The notes: generated by a model not told the origin, from the letters alone. DNA of 64,000 nt from Bacillota bacterium (GCA_012842395.1 DUSX01000004.1:124001-188000), one strand, 5' to 3'; positions 36,206 through 44,043 are shown, numbered from the stretch's first letter. A program made the numbers and translations.

Positions 36206-36568
36206 TCACGCAGTCGCTATGACCCACTCGCCCACAACCTTGCCGTTAACGACGTGGCTTGCCACGATCTGACGCGCTTTCTCCTGCGTCACCTTGCCGT
36301 AGGTCACCTTCGGAGCGCCGGGCTTGATCACGTCAACGATGGGCTCTTGCTCGCATAAGCCCACGCACCCGGTCTGGGTCACCACCACGTCCTGAATGTT
36401 GCGCTTCGCAAGCTCGTCCATGATCGCAGCGAGCGTTTCCCGCGCCCCCGCGGCGATTCCGCACGTGCCCATGCCCACAACGATCCTGGTTGTTTCCTTG
36501 CCCTCCCTCAGTCTGGTCATCGCCTGTGCCTGTTTCCTAATGCGCTCAAGCTCTTCAACGGTCTTCAT
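36206..36568 (-). CDS. Stand-alone thioredoxin-like [2Fe-2S] ferredoxin protein of the hyd operon
   Basis: 120 aa. Cysteines in GMGTCGIAAGARET and TQTGCVGLCEQEP give the C-x(n)-C ... C-x3-C pattern of thioredoxin-like [2Fe-2S] ferredoxins, the same fold as the HydB N-terminus. C-terminal KVTYGKVTQEKARQIVASHVVNGKVV resembles the HydB strand that follows this fold. First gene after the Rex-box-like site, so probably the operon leader; ATG 36568 with GGAGGTG 6 nt upstream. Role likely an electron carrier or extra hydrogenase subunit; not established. Confidence 0.82.
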   Translation of the reverse strand: MKTVEELERIRKQAQAMTRLREGKETTRIVVGMGTCGIAAGARETLAAIMDELAKRNIQDVVVTQTGCVGLCEQEPIVDVIKPGAPKVTYGKVTQEKARQIVASHVVNGKVVGEWVIATA

Positions 36569-36654
36569 CGCGGACACCTCCTGACTTTCCCCTCTCCACC
36601 AAGCCGCGTCAGGCTTGGGTCAGATTGCGCTATATCCGTACATACTTATGTCGC

Positions 36655-36672
36655 TTGCGCCTTTTTTCACAA
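36655..36672 (-). promoter_or_regulatory. Rex-box-like operator in front of the hyd operon
   Basis: Minus strand TTGTGAAAAAAGGCGCAA compared with the Rex consensus TTGTGAA-W4-TTCACAA: the left half and A/T core are perfect, the right half matches at four of seven positions. It lies 87 nt upstream of the first hyd gene, and rex itself is 5 kb away. A promoter overlapping it could not be fixed with confidence. Confidence 0.55.
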
Positions 36673-36823
36673 TCCCCCCTTTACAAGAACCCACGCGCGG
36701 CAACGATCCACACTGCCCCTATGATACCATCGCCTGGTCTCCCACACAATAGCTACTTCAACACGCGGGAGAGGATTCCTCCGCGACCCTGGAACCCACT
36801 CGGGAGCGGCCACTCAGGAGTAG

Positions 36824-37249
36824 TCACTCAGGCCCTATCACCCGCGTGACCTCCGCCCTGAACCGTTCGGGGTTGACCCGCTTTCCGTACGCGTAGACCA
36901 GCCCGTACGACAGACCGAGAAGCACGAGGCCTACCACTGCGCCGAACAGGGACGCGGACGCCCCCCTCCCCAAGGCTCTCGCCACGACAGTCCCGAGGTA
37001 TATGCCTACGACCATGAAGATGAGAGGCACCATATACGCGATGAAAGCCGCCCCGAGCACCCGGGAGCCCTCCAGTTCCAGCGCAACCTCGTCGCCCGGA
37101 CGCGCGCCCGCGCGGTTGGTCGCCTCCACGACCACGGTATCGGTGCGTCCGAAGTCGCAAGCCTTGCAATGACGGCAAGCTTCGTGACGCGTGACCTCTA
37201 CCTTGGCCAAACCCCCGTAGACCTCGACAACCCTGCCACGTTCTTCCAC
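36824..37249 (-). CDS. rseC: SoxR-reducing-system/RseC family membrane protein
   Basis: 141 aa. An N-terminal beta domain with CRHCKACDFGR (likely Fe-S or metal cysteines) and the family's alternating V-rich strands, then two hydrophobic helices (about 66-88 and 95-118). RseC proteins are associated with Rnf/SoxR reduction in Proteobacteria and accompany redox clusters in clostridia. GTG 37249 has GGGAGGG about 6 nt upstream. Last gene of the HydS-type operon, 51 nt after the HATPase gene. Confidence 0.82.
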   Translation of the reverse strand: MEERGRVVEVYGGLAKVEVTRHEACRHCKACDFGRTDTVVVEATNRAGARPGDEVALELEGSRVLGAAFIAYMVPLIFMVVGIYLGTVVARALGRGASASLFGAVVGLVLLGLSYGLVYAYGKRVNPERFRAEVTRVIGPE

Positions 37250-37300
37250 TAGGAACCCTCCCTGGTGGCATCCCATGCGTCGCCACCATGCCTGTCTCAG

Positions 37301-37846
37301 TCATGCTCGCTGGACCTCGCGCAGGCCTTCCCGGATGATATTCCTGATGATTCCCGCGAGCGCCGGGGTTGTCGGGGGTATGTCCCCCAGCAACCTTCTG
37401 AAATCCTGCGAGTCAAAGGAAAAAACCCTGGCACCGCGCGCATGTACGTACCTGAATCTCACGTCCGGGTTGCACATCACGAGGACCGTGATTGTCTCCG
37501 CCATGTCGCCCAGCGGTGCCCGGTCTATGTGGCTCAACCTAAACGTGGCCCGCACTCTCGTGCCGTGTCCTGGCACAGACTCGACGCAAAGGTCTCCCCC
37601 GGCCAGTCTGGCCGCGTCACGAAACAACGGAAGGCCAAGCCCCACCTTGCGTGTGGTGCGCGATGTATAAAACGGGTCCAACGCTGATCTTAGTATGTCC
37701 GCGGGCATCCCGGCCCCGTCGTCCGCCACTTCTATAGTGAGGAGGTCCGAAGGCTCGTCCTCCGAGACGATCACGTCGACGGTCCGAGCCCCCGCCGCGA
37801 TGGAGTTTTGGACGATGTCAAGGACGTGCAACGACAGCTCACGCAC
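37301..37846 (-). CDS. HATPase_c-domain regulator (histidine-kinase-like ATPase without receiver/HisKA)
   Basis: 181 aa. N box HVLDIVQNSIAAGA (Asn14), G1 DDGAGMPAD (42-50), and the ATP lid FYTSRTTRKVGLGLPL (59-74). No dimerisation/phospho-acceptor helix precedes it, so it is not a complete sensor kinase; residues 110-181 form an extra small domain of unknown role. Such proteins recur beside group C/D [FeFe] hydrogenases. 18 nt after the PHP gene, 51 nt before rseC. Its target could be a protein serine, as in anti-sigma kinases, but this is inference. Confidence 0.78.
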   Translation of the reverse strand: MRELSLHVLDIVQNSIAAGARTVDVIVSEDEPSDLLTIEVADDGAGMPADILRSALDPFYTSRTTRKVGLGLPLFRDAARLAGGDLCVESVPGHGTRVRATFRLSHIDRAPLGDMAETITVLVMCNPDVRFRYVHARGARVFSFDSQDFRRLLGDIPPTTPALAGIIRNIIREGLREVQRA

Positions 37847-37864
37847 GCAAGGCCCCCCAACCTT

Positions 37865-38605
37865 TCACCCGACCGGCCAAGCCGCCCGGCCCCCTATCGA
37901 AGCGAGCGCGAGCTTAACCTCTGAAAAGGTCGGTCGCTCCAGGCGAAACGCCGTGTAACCGCGGATCTCGCTAAGCCTGTGGGCGTCGGAGGATACGACC
38001 AGCTGAAACCCAGCGAGCTGCGGAAACATCTCCCTAGCCCGGCTCGCACCGAGCCGCGCGGAAACCTCCAGTGCATCGGGGCATAGGCGCCGCGGGACAA
38101 AGCCCAGGTTCCTGATGAGGCTGAACGACGGCCTGTCGACGTGCGCCGGGATCACAAGGCCTCCAAGCTCCCGGACGCGGCAGGCCACGTCCTCTATGCC
38201 CATAGATGTTGACGCCAGAAGCAGTCGCGTCACTCGACCCTTCAAGACGCCGCGCGGGTCCAGGACGACCTGCTCGCCAAACCTCGCCTCGTCGTTTGCC
38301 ACGTTCGGCAGGCCTTCGTACACCTCCGCCTGCCACCTCGAGAGCGCCTCCGCGTCCTCGAAAAACGTGAGGACATGGACGTCCTCGCGCGTTTGCACCT
38401 CTATGCCGCAAAGAACCGCCACTCCCGCCGCCGCGCCCGCCTCGGCCACCGCGATCGCATTCTCAGCGGAGTTGTGGTCGCATATCCCAAGTAACCCCAC
38501 GCCTTGCTCGGCCGCAACCTCCGCTATGGCTGGCGGGGTCATCTCCGCCTCCGCGCAAGGGGATAGAGCGGTGTGAACATGAAGGTCAGCAAGGCACACC
38601 TCCAA
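37865..38605 (-). CDS. PHP-domain metal-dependent phosphoesterase
   Basis: 246 aa. PHP motifs in order: ADLHVHTALSPC (His9, His11), GICDHNSAEN (Asp43, His44), Glu69 in CGIEVQT, HVDRPSF and SSDAHRLSEI. These ligands form a trinuclear metal site in phosphoesterases such as YciV/RNase AM and PolX-like proteins. TTG start at 38605 with GAGGTGA 7 nt upstream. Between the DRTGG and HATPase genes of the HydS operon; substrate unknown. Confidence 0.85.
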   Translation of the reverse strand: MEVCLADLHVHTALSPCAEAEMTPPAIAEVAAEQGVGLLGICDHNSAENAIAVAEAGAAAGVAVLCGIEVQTREDVHVLTFFEDAEALSRWQAEVYEGLPNVANDEARFGEQVVLDPRGVLKGRVTRLLLASTSMGIEDVACRVRELGGLVIPAHVDRPSFSLIRNLGFVPRRLCPDALEVSARLGASRAREMFPQLAGFQLVVSSDAHRLSEIRGYTAFRLERPTFSEVKLALASIGGRAAWPVG

Positions 38606-38705
38606 CGCGCCCTCACCTCTGACCTAAGCGCGCGCCCGGCGTCCGCGCGCCGGTCGCCGGATCGCTCCGAGTGTTCCGGCAGGCACTGCGCCAGGCACTC
38701 CTCCG

Positions 38706-39062
38706 CTACGAAACCACCGGGAGCCGCCCGCGAATCCCCGCTGCGTAGAGACGGCCCGCGGCCTCGAAGGCCGGCAGGCGGGTTCTGAGAAGCGGGATGC
38801 CTTCCGCATCCGCTCGCCGGACGGCTTCCTCGTGGCACTCCACGCCTCCGGCCACCACGACGGCCGCGAGGCCGACCAGTGTCGCCACGGCGATGATGTT
38901 TTCATGGGCCTGCACGGTCACCCAGATGTCGCCGTCGCGAGCATGAGCCATCACGTCGCTGAGAAGGTCCGAGGCGTAGCCGCACTCGACATCCCTGTCG
39001 AGGCCACCAGCACCGGCTTCGACGGTGCACTCAAGCACGCTGAGGACATCTCGCACCTTCAC
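38706..39062 (-). CDS. DRTGG-domain protein (copy 1)
   Basis: 118 aa, essentially one DRTGG-type domain: MKVRDVLSVLECTVEAG, CGYASDLLSDVMAHARDGDIWVTVQAHENIIAVATLVGLAAVVVAGG, and GIPLLRTRLPAFEAAGRLYAAGI. The domain is a putative ligand-binding regulatory fold also seen in HprK N-termini and CBS proteins. GTG start with GGGGGTGA upstream, 5 nt after the HydS-like gene. Paralogue of the gene at 40835-41326. A 100-bp gap follows before the PHP gene. Confidence 0.82.
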   Translation of the reverse strand: MKVRDVLSVLECTVEAGAGGLDRDVECGYASDLLSDVMAHARDGDIWVTVQAHENIIAVATLVGLAAVVVAGGVECHEEAVRRADAEGIPLLRTRLPAFEAAGRLYAAGIRGRLPVVS

Positions 39063-39067
39063 CTATC

Positions 39068-40417
39068 TCACCCCCCGTCTTCTCTCGGCCCGGGTCCAGC
39101 GCCCATGGCGGACGGGTTCTTCTTCGCGAGGTCGAAGAGCTGTTCCGCGAGGACCTTCACCTGGTCGCGCAGTTTGAAGACGCAATCTGTATCCACTGCC
39201 AGCCCCTGCACGATGTCTTCGGCAAGAGCCCTGCAGTGCGGGGAACCGCAGGACCCGCAGTCAAGCCCGGGCAGCTCCTTCACGACTTTCTCGATCATCT
39301 CCGCCTTGGAGATCGCCCGCGATACATCGTGATCCAGGCGGAAGGCGGGAACTGCCGCGATGTCCTGTCTCATATCAAAGCAGCCAGCCCTGGCACGCCG
39401 AGTGAGCTCCTCTTCTTCCTCCGCTGTGAATGCAGGCATATCGGCGAATCTTTTCGCGAGCTTGTTCAGGTGCACGTGGGCTATGAAGGGGTTGCGAACC
39501 ACGAGCGCGCCTCCGACGCAGCCGCCGATGCACGCCTGCGCCTCAATGAAATCCACGCTGCCGAGCCTGCCGACCTCCACCTCCTCGAGAACGTCGATGA
39601 CGCTGTGAATGCCGTCCACGACAATGTAATTCTCCAGACCAACCGCGGCATTCTCGCCCCCCGATCCTCCCCAGCCGATGCCGGCGCCCGATGCCTTTCG
39701 CCTGGGAGGGACCGAGCCTGGGCTCGCCAGACGCCGCGAGATCTCCCCGTACACGCTGGCGATGGAGATCGCTCCGTCCACAGCCCGGAAGCCGCGCTTG
39801 ACTGCCTCGCGGACCCATGTCACCTTCGCCGGGCACGGCGTGATGAAGAACGTTCCGATCTCGTCCGGCGCGATCCCCAGCTCCCTGCTCTTGCCCTCTT
39901 TCGCCAGCTTGCCCGCGCACGTCATGGGGGAATCAACGGGGATCAAGTGGTCGATAAGCGCGGGGAACCTCACCTGTATGAGCCTCACCACGGCCGGACA
40001 CGCGGCCGATATCATCGGCCGCACCTCCCGGTGCCGCGAAAGATACTCTCGCGTCGCCAGAGTCGCCACGTCGGCACCGCGCGCAACCTCGAACACGTCA
40101 TCGAAGCCCATGTCGATCAGGGCGGCGAGGACCCGGTCGGGGTCGACGTCCGGGCCGAACTGACCGTAAAGCGCCGGGGCCGGCAAGGCGATGGTGTACT
40201 TGAACTCTTTCAGGCGTTCCAACGAATCGGTTATGGCGGTCTTGGCGTGGTTGTCGCAGGTTCTTATGCATTCACCGCAGTCAGTGCACCTTTCCGCGTT
40301 GATCCTGGCTTTGCCCTGCCTCACCCTGATGGCCTCGGTCGGGCAGTTCTTTATGCAACGGGTGCACCCGCGGCACTTTTCTTCGATGAGGAGGACCGAG
40401 TGAAAGAGGCCGCTCAT
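39068..40417 (-). CDS. hydS: Group-D-like (putative sensory) [FeFe]-hydrogenase homologue
   Basis: 449 aa. Two [4Fe-4S] motifs (CRGCTRCIKNCP 15-26; CTDCGECIRTC 44-54), then an H-cluster domain with altered motifs: L1 SAACP 137-141, L2 TPCPAK 193-198 (Cys195), L3 EAQACIGGCVGGA 292-304 (Cys296, Cys300). The four H-cluster ligand cysteines are kept, but the proton-relay Cys of TSCCP is Ala139. The C-terminus carries Cys387-x2-Cys390-x4-Cys395-x16-Cys412, the extra Fe-S motif of group D hydrogenases; there is no PAS domain. ATG overlaps the stop of the anti-sigma-like gene (ATGA). A sensor rather than a metabolic enzyme is my inference. Confidence 0.85.
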   Translation of the reverse strand: MSGLFHSVLLIEEKCRGCTRCIKNCPTEAIRVRQGKARINAERCTDCGECIRTCDNHAKTAITDSLERLKEFKYTIALPAPALYGQFGPDVDPDRVLAALIDMGFDDVFEVARGADVATLATREYLSRHREVRPMISAACPAVVRLIQVRFPALIDHLIPVDSPMTCAGKLAKEGKSRELGIAPDEIGTFFITPCPAKVTWVREAVKRGFRAVDGAISIASVYGEISRRLASPGSVPPRRKASGAGIGWGGSGGENAAVGLENYIVVDGIHSVIDVLEEVEVGRLGSVDFIEAQACIGGCVGGALVVRNPFIAHVHLNKLAKRFADMPAFTAEEEEELTRRARAGCFDMRQDIAAVPAFRLDHDVSRAISKAEMIEKVVKELPGLDCGSCGSPHCRALAEDIVQGLAVDTDCVFKLRDQVKVLAEQLFDLAKKNPSAMGAGPGPREDGG

Positions 40418-40845
40418 GGCAGACTTCCTTTCGGGGGAAGGTTTATCACCATTCTCACGCTCGTGCCTCGACCGACCGTGGACTCGATGTGAAACTGGTC
40501 GGAGTACCTTTTCATGTTGGGCAAGCCCAGTCCCGCGCCGAACCCCATCTCTCGAACGTGCTCGGGTGCGGTCGAATACCCCTCCTGCATAGCCAGGGAG
40601 ATGTCGGGAATCCCGGGACCTTCGTCGTCCGCGGCCACCTCAATGCGGTCAGGCGAGATGTCGACCGCGAGGATCCCACGAGAGGCGTGGATCACTATGT
40701 TCATCTCAGCCTCGTACGCCACGATGGCGGCCCTCCGCGCTGTCTCCGGGTCGACCCCCACCTGACGAAGCGCGCGCTTTACCCGCGCCGCAGCCTCCCC
40801 AGCCGCCTGAAAGTCGCCGCCAGTGACCCTGCACTCAAGGCGCAT
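40414..40845 (-). CDS. RsbW/SpoIIAB-like serine-protein kinase/anti-sigma factor
   Basis: 143 aa. N box YEAEMNIVIHA (Glu46, Asn49), G1 DDEGPGIPD (73-81), lid and G2 GFGAGLGLPNMKRYSD (101-116), C-terminal GRGTSVRMVINLP: the compact GHKL fold of anti-sigma factor kinases. Within the window there is no matching sigma factor or STAS antagonist, so the partner is unknown. ATG 40845 starts inside the preceding DRTGG gene (11-nt overlap), and its stop overlaps hydS, indicating tight coupling of the three products. Confidence 0.85.
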   Translation of the reverse strand: MRLECRVTGGDFQAAGEAAARVKRALRQVGVDPETARRAAIVAYEAEMNIVIHASRGILAVDISPDRIEVAADDEGPGIPDISLAMQEGYSTAPEHVREMGFGAGLGLPNMKRYSDQFHIESTVGRGTSVRMVINLPPKGSLP

Positions 40846-41326
40846 CTCGTGGTCCCCCGCGCGCGGCCCGCTCGCTATCGCCCGCGTTTCCACCGTCCCC
40901 GCCCGCCGCGGGAGCGTTCCCGCCCTCACGGCCGCTGGCCCGAGCCACGGCATCGGCGCCGCTCGTCACCGCACCCGGCCAAGCGCACTTGCCGCGCAGG
41001 CCGGCCTCGAAAAGCAGCCCGGCTGATTCATAGAGCGGGTAGGACGTGCACAGCACGGGAATGCCGGCCTCTTTCGCCATCGAGACTATCTCGGCGGTCG
41101 GCTTCTTGCCGCGGACGAACACGATGGCCGAAAGGTCCATCATCTCCGCCGCCCGGATTATCTGAGGGGTAACCAGCCCTGTGAGAACGAGCATCCTTGC
41201 CCTCGTGAACGCCAGTAGATCGCTGATCAGATCGCACCCGCACGCGGCCTCGATCTCCTGGTCGAGCTTGTCCTCTCCCGTGAGGACCGTCGCGTCGAGG
41301 ATTCTCATGACATCGCGCAGCCGCAC
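40835..41326 (-). CDS. DRTGG-domain protein (copy 2)
   Basis: 163 aa. Residues 1-118 form a DRTGG-type domain (RLRDVMRILDATVLTG, GCDLISDLLAFTRARMLVLTGLVTPQIIRAAEMMDLSAIVFVRGK, GIPVLCTSYPLYESAGLLFEAGLRG), clearly paralogous to 38706-39062. A Gly/Ala/Arg-rich tail of about 40 aa follows. GTG start. First gene of the tightly packed HydS-type operon. Confidence 0.82.
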   Translation of the reverse strand: MRLRDVMRILDATVLTGEDKLDQEIEAACGCDLISDLLAFTRARMLVLTGLVTPQIIRAAEMMDLSAIVFVRGKKPTAEIVSMAKEAGIPVLCTSYPLYESAGLLFEAGLRGKCAWPGAVTSGADAVARASGREGGNAPAAGGDGGNAGDSERAARGGPRDAP

Positions 41327-41385
41327 TCTCCATCATTCCTTCCGGCCAGGATCGCGGGTCCCCAGCCTCCTAAAAGAACGGGGAC

Positions 41386-41937
41386 TCACCGGACCACGAC
41401 CACCGAGTACCCTTTTGCCTCAAGCTCCGCGGCGAGCCTGTCAGCGTTGGACTTGTCTTGAAATGCCCCTACCTGCACCCTAAATGGGACCCCCGGGGTC
41501 ACAAACCCGCTGTACCCGGCGCCGGCTAGCTCGCGTGCGAGGGCCTCAGCGCCAGGTCTATCCTGGAACTCACCCACCTGGACTCGGTACAGGGTCTCAC
41601 CGCCGGATGACGAGGGCAGACTGGAGCTCTCTCCGCTCTGGGCGGACGTGGGGACCATCTCACCGGGCCCGCCCCCTCCGACCGCCGCTGCCTCAGGCGA
41701 CGAAGCGATGGGGCTCGAGGGAGAGGTGGACGCAAGATCCTCTGACGTCCCGGCGGGAGTGACCTCCCCCGCGGCTTGCCGCGGCTGGCCCTCACCCGAT
41801 CCGGGGCCAGACGCAAGGAGGCCGAAAGCGTACCTGCCCATAAGTATGCCAAGACCGATGGCGAGTGCCGCCATGACTATCAGCATCAGCACCATGGACA
41901 GGCTCTGACCCACTCTTCCCCTTCTTTCAGGCATCAT
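41386..41937 (-). CDS. SPOR-domain membrane protein
   Basis: 183 aa from ATG 41937 (other starts at 41934 and 41955). One membrane helix (about 12-40), an Ala/Ser/Pro/Gly-rich extracellular linker, and two tandem SPOR half-repeats: LYRVQVGEFQDRPGAEALARELAGAGY and PFRVQVGAFQDKSNADRLAAELEAKGY. SPOR domains bind denuded peptidoglycan at division sites or the spore septum. Between folC and the HydS operon, same strand; likely cell envelope related. Confidence 0.8.
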   Translation of the reverse strand: MMPERRGRVGQSLSMVLMLIVMAALAIGLGILMGRYAFGLLASGPGSGEGQPRQAAGEVTPAGTSEDLASTSPSSPIASSPEAAAVGGGGPGEMVPTSAQSGESSSLPSSSGGETLYRVQVGEFQDRPGAEALARELAGAGYSGFVTPGVPFRVQVGAFQDKSNADRLAAELEAKGYSVVVVR

Positions 41938-41995
41938 CCGAACCCCCTTCGGCATTATGCCAGCGTATTGCTCCCGGGCGGCGCTTTACACTATA

Positions 41996-44029
41996 TTACT
42001 CCCAACGTCGCGAAGATTCCTCCTGTTCCTGCAAAAGGGCTGGCTCTTCCGCCCACGGCGGCCGCATATGAAGGTGGAGCGGCAGGACCCGCGTGCCCGT
42101 GATATCGTTACCAAGCTTTGCGAGGACGGCCGGCGTCGCGCTCGCGAACACGAGCGGTAAGTCCCGTCTCGCTGCAAGCTCCTTCGCGAGGCGCAGGCCA
42201 ATCAACACGTCGCGCGGGGTCGTATCCTCACCCATGTGAGTGTTGCTGACGATCCCGGTGAAGGCAAGCCTCGAAGAGTCCTCGATGGATTCCAACATCG
42301 CTTCCGCGCCTTTGACGTCCCTCGTGAAGGGCCGGTTCGCGTTCACCACGAAGAACATGTCATATCCGGCCGCATCGAGTTCCACCGAATACCTTGCGAG
42401 GGCTCTCGCACCAACCGGGTCACCCCCGACGTCGAACACCACCGTGGCGCTCTCATCGTGGAACGCGCGCAGTATGTCGGGGGCAAGCGCGGGAAGGTCC
42501 GCCGCCTCGAATCCCGGAGCCGACGAAACGACCTCTATGCCCTCCCGGACCATCTCGCCCGCCGTCTCCCTGGACCTAAAGTAAGGATTGACGATGTCGA
42601 GGTCCACCACGATGACGCGCGCACCCTCGCGCCGTTTCAGCTTCGCAAAGTTCAGCGACACCTCGGTCTTGCCCGACCCGTACGCGCCGCTGAAGATCAC
42701 GATTCTCTGAGTCTTTGGCAGTCTGCCGGCGACCGACAGCAGATGATTCCTCACCTCGCCCACGAGATACAGCGAGCCGCACACGACCAGGGCTCCGCCA
42801 TCGCCCACGCCCGCCAAGCCCTCGTCCACTGCGTCGAGCGCGTTCTCGTTCACGAGGGCCTCGCACCCTTCGCTCGCCGCCAGGGCGGCGATGGCGCGAG
42901 GATCGGCCCCCCCAAGGCGCGACGACGAGGCTCGCGTGGCGACGATGCGGGACGCGAACCCTGCTATCTCATGGATCATCTCCGCGGCTGGCTTGTCCTT
43001 GGAGATCCCCACAACAGCAGTGACGCGCCGGCCACCTACGATCTCCGCTACCGCGCCGGCGAGCCTCCTGACACCGTCGAGGTTGTGGGCGCCATCCACG
43101 ACGACGAGCGGGCACCGTTGGAGAACCTCGAGCCTCCCGGGCCAGCGGGTGACCTTGAGCCCTCGTCTCAAGGCCTCCGTTCCAACGTTTACTCCGAGGC
43201 TGCGAAGCGTCTCTACGACCCCCACCACGCACGCCGCGTTCTCCACCTGATGCTGCCCTAGGAGCGGGATCTCGAACTCGCCCATGTCGACTCCGCCTGC
43301 ATGAGCCCGGAATACCTGGCGGTCGTCCGCGCGTGCGACGCGCTCGCACCATACGTCCTCGCCCACCACCAGCGTCGGTGCGGACTTCTCTGCAGCTACA
43401 CGCTTCACCACAGCGAGCGCATCCGGGTGCTGGACGCCTATCACCACCGGCACGCCAGGCTTGATTATACCGGCCTTCTCGAACGCGATCTGCTGGATGG
43501 TGCCGCCGAGCTTCTCACAATGGTCCATGTCCACATGGGTGATGACGGAAACAAGAGGTGTGAGAACGTTGGTCGCATCGAACCTGCCCCCGAGGCCCAC
43601 CTCGATTACGGCAAAGTCAGCGCGCTCCTCGACGAAGTGAAGGAACGCTGCCACGGTCCCCATTTCGAACTCCGTTGGTGAACCCAGAGCCCGGTCGGCG
43701 GCCACCTCCTGAAAGTGCGGCTTCAACCTCGTTATGAGCTCCGCGAGACGCGCCCTTGGTATGGGCTTTCCGTTTACCCTGATGCGCTCCGTGTACGACG
43801 AGAGATGCGGGGACGTGTACAGGCCGACCCGGAAACCCGCCGCGCGCAGCACGGACGCTGTCATGGCTGCGACCGACCCCTTTCCGTTTGTGCCTGCCAC
43901 GTGGATGGCTTTGAGTCTCAAGTGGGGCGAGCCTACAGCCTCAAGCAGGGCGAGCGTCCGGCCGAGGCCGAGGTTGACTCCGAACTTCCCGAGGGTGTGC
44001 AAGAAGGCGATGGCTTCTTCGTAGTCCAT
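41996..44029 (-). CDS. folC: Folylpolyglutamate synthase/dihydrofolate synthase fused to a C-terminal P-loop NTPase
   Basis: 677 aa in one uninterrupted frame. Residues 1-430 are FolC: HVAGTNGKGSVAAM (44-56), SPHLSSYTERIRVNG, GLGGRFDATNV, FEKAGIIKPGVP, GAHNLDGV; it adds glutamates to folates. Residues 440-677 are a second NTPase with Walker A GAYGSGKTE (448-456), DLDIVNPYFRSRE (476-488) and FDVGGDP (532-538), like stand-alone SIMIBI-class (MinD/CobQ-like) proteins of clostridia. FolC proteins are normally about 430 aa. ATG 44029 precedes MDYEEAIAFLHTLG. 14 nt after nth. Confidence 0.9.
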   Translation of the reverse strand: MDYEEAIAFLHTLGKFGVNLGLGRTLALLEAVGSPHLRLKAIHVAGTNGKGSVAAMTASVLRAAGFRVGLYTSPHLSSYTERIRVNGKPIPRARLAELITRLKPHFQEVAADRALGSPTEFEMGTVAAFLHFVEERADFAVIEVGLGGRFDATNVLTPLVSVITHVDMDHCEKLGGTIQQIAFEKAGIIKPGVPVVIGVQHPDALAVVKRVAAEKSAPTLVVGEDVWCERVARADDRQVFRAHAGGVDMGEFEIPLLGQHQVENAACVVGVVETLRSLGVNVGTEALRRGLKVTRWPGRLEVLQRCPLVVVDGAHNLDGVRRLAGAVAEIVGGRRVTAVVGISKDKPAAEMIHEIAGFASRIVATRASSSRLGGADPRAIAALAASEGCEALVNENALDAVDEGLAGVGDGGALVVCGSLYLVGEVRNHLLSVAGRLPKTQRIVIFSGAYGSGKTEVSLNFAKLKRREGARVIVVDLDIVNPYFRSRETAGEMVREGIEVVSSAPGFEAADLPALAPDILRAFHDESATVVFDVGGDPVGARALARYSVELDAAGYDMFFVVNANRPFTRDVKGAEAMLESIEDSSRLAFTGIVSNTHMGEDTTPRDVLIGLRLAKELAARRDLPLVFASATPAVLAKLGNDITGTRVLPLHLHMRPPWAEEPALLQEQEESSRRWE

Positions 44030-44043
44030 ACCTGCTGTTTTCG

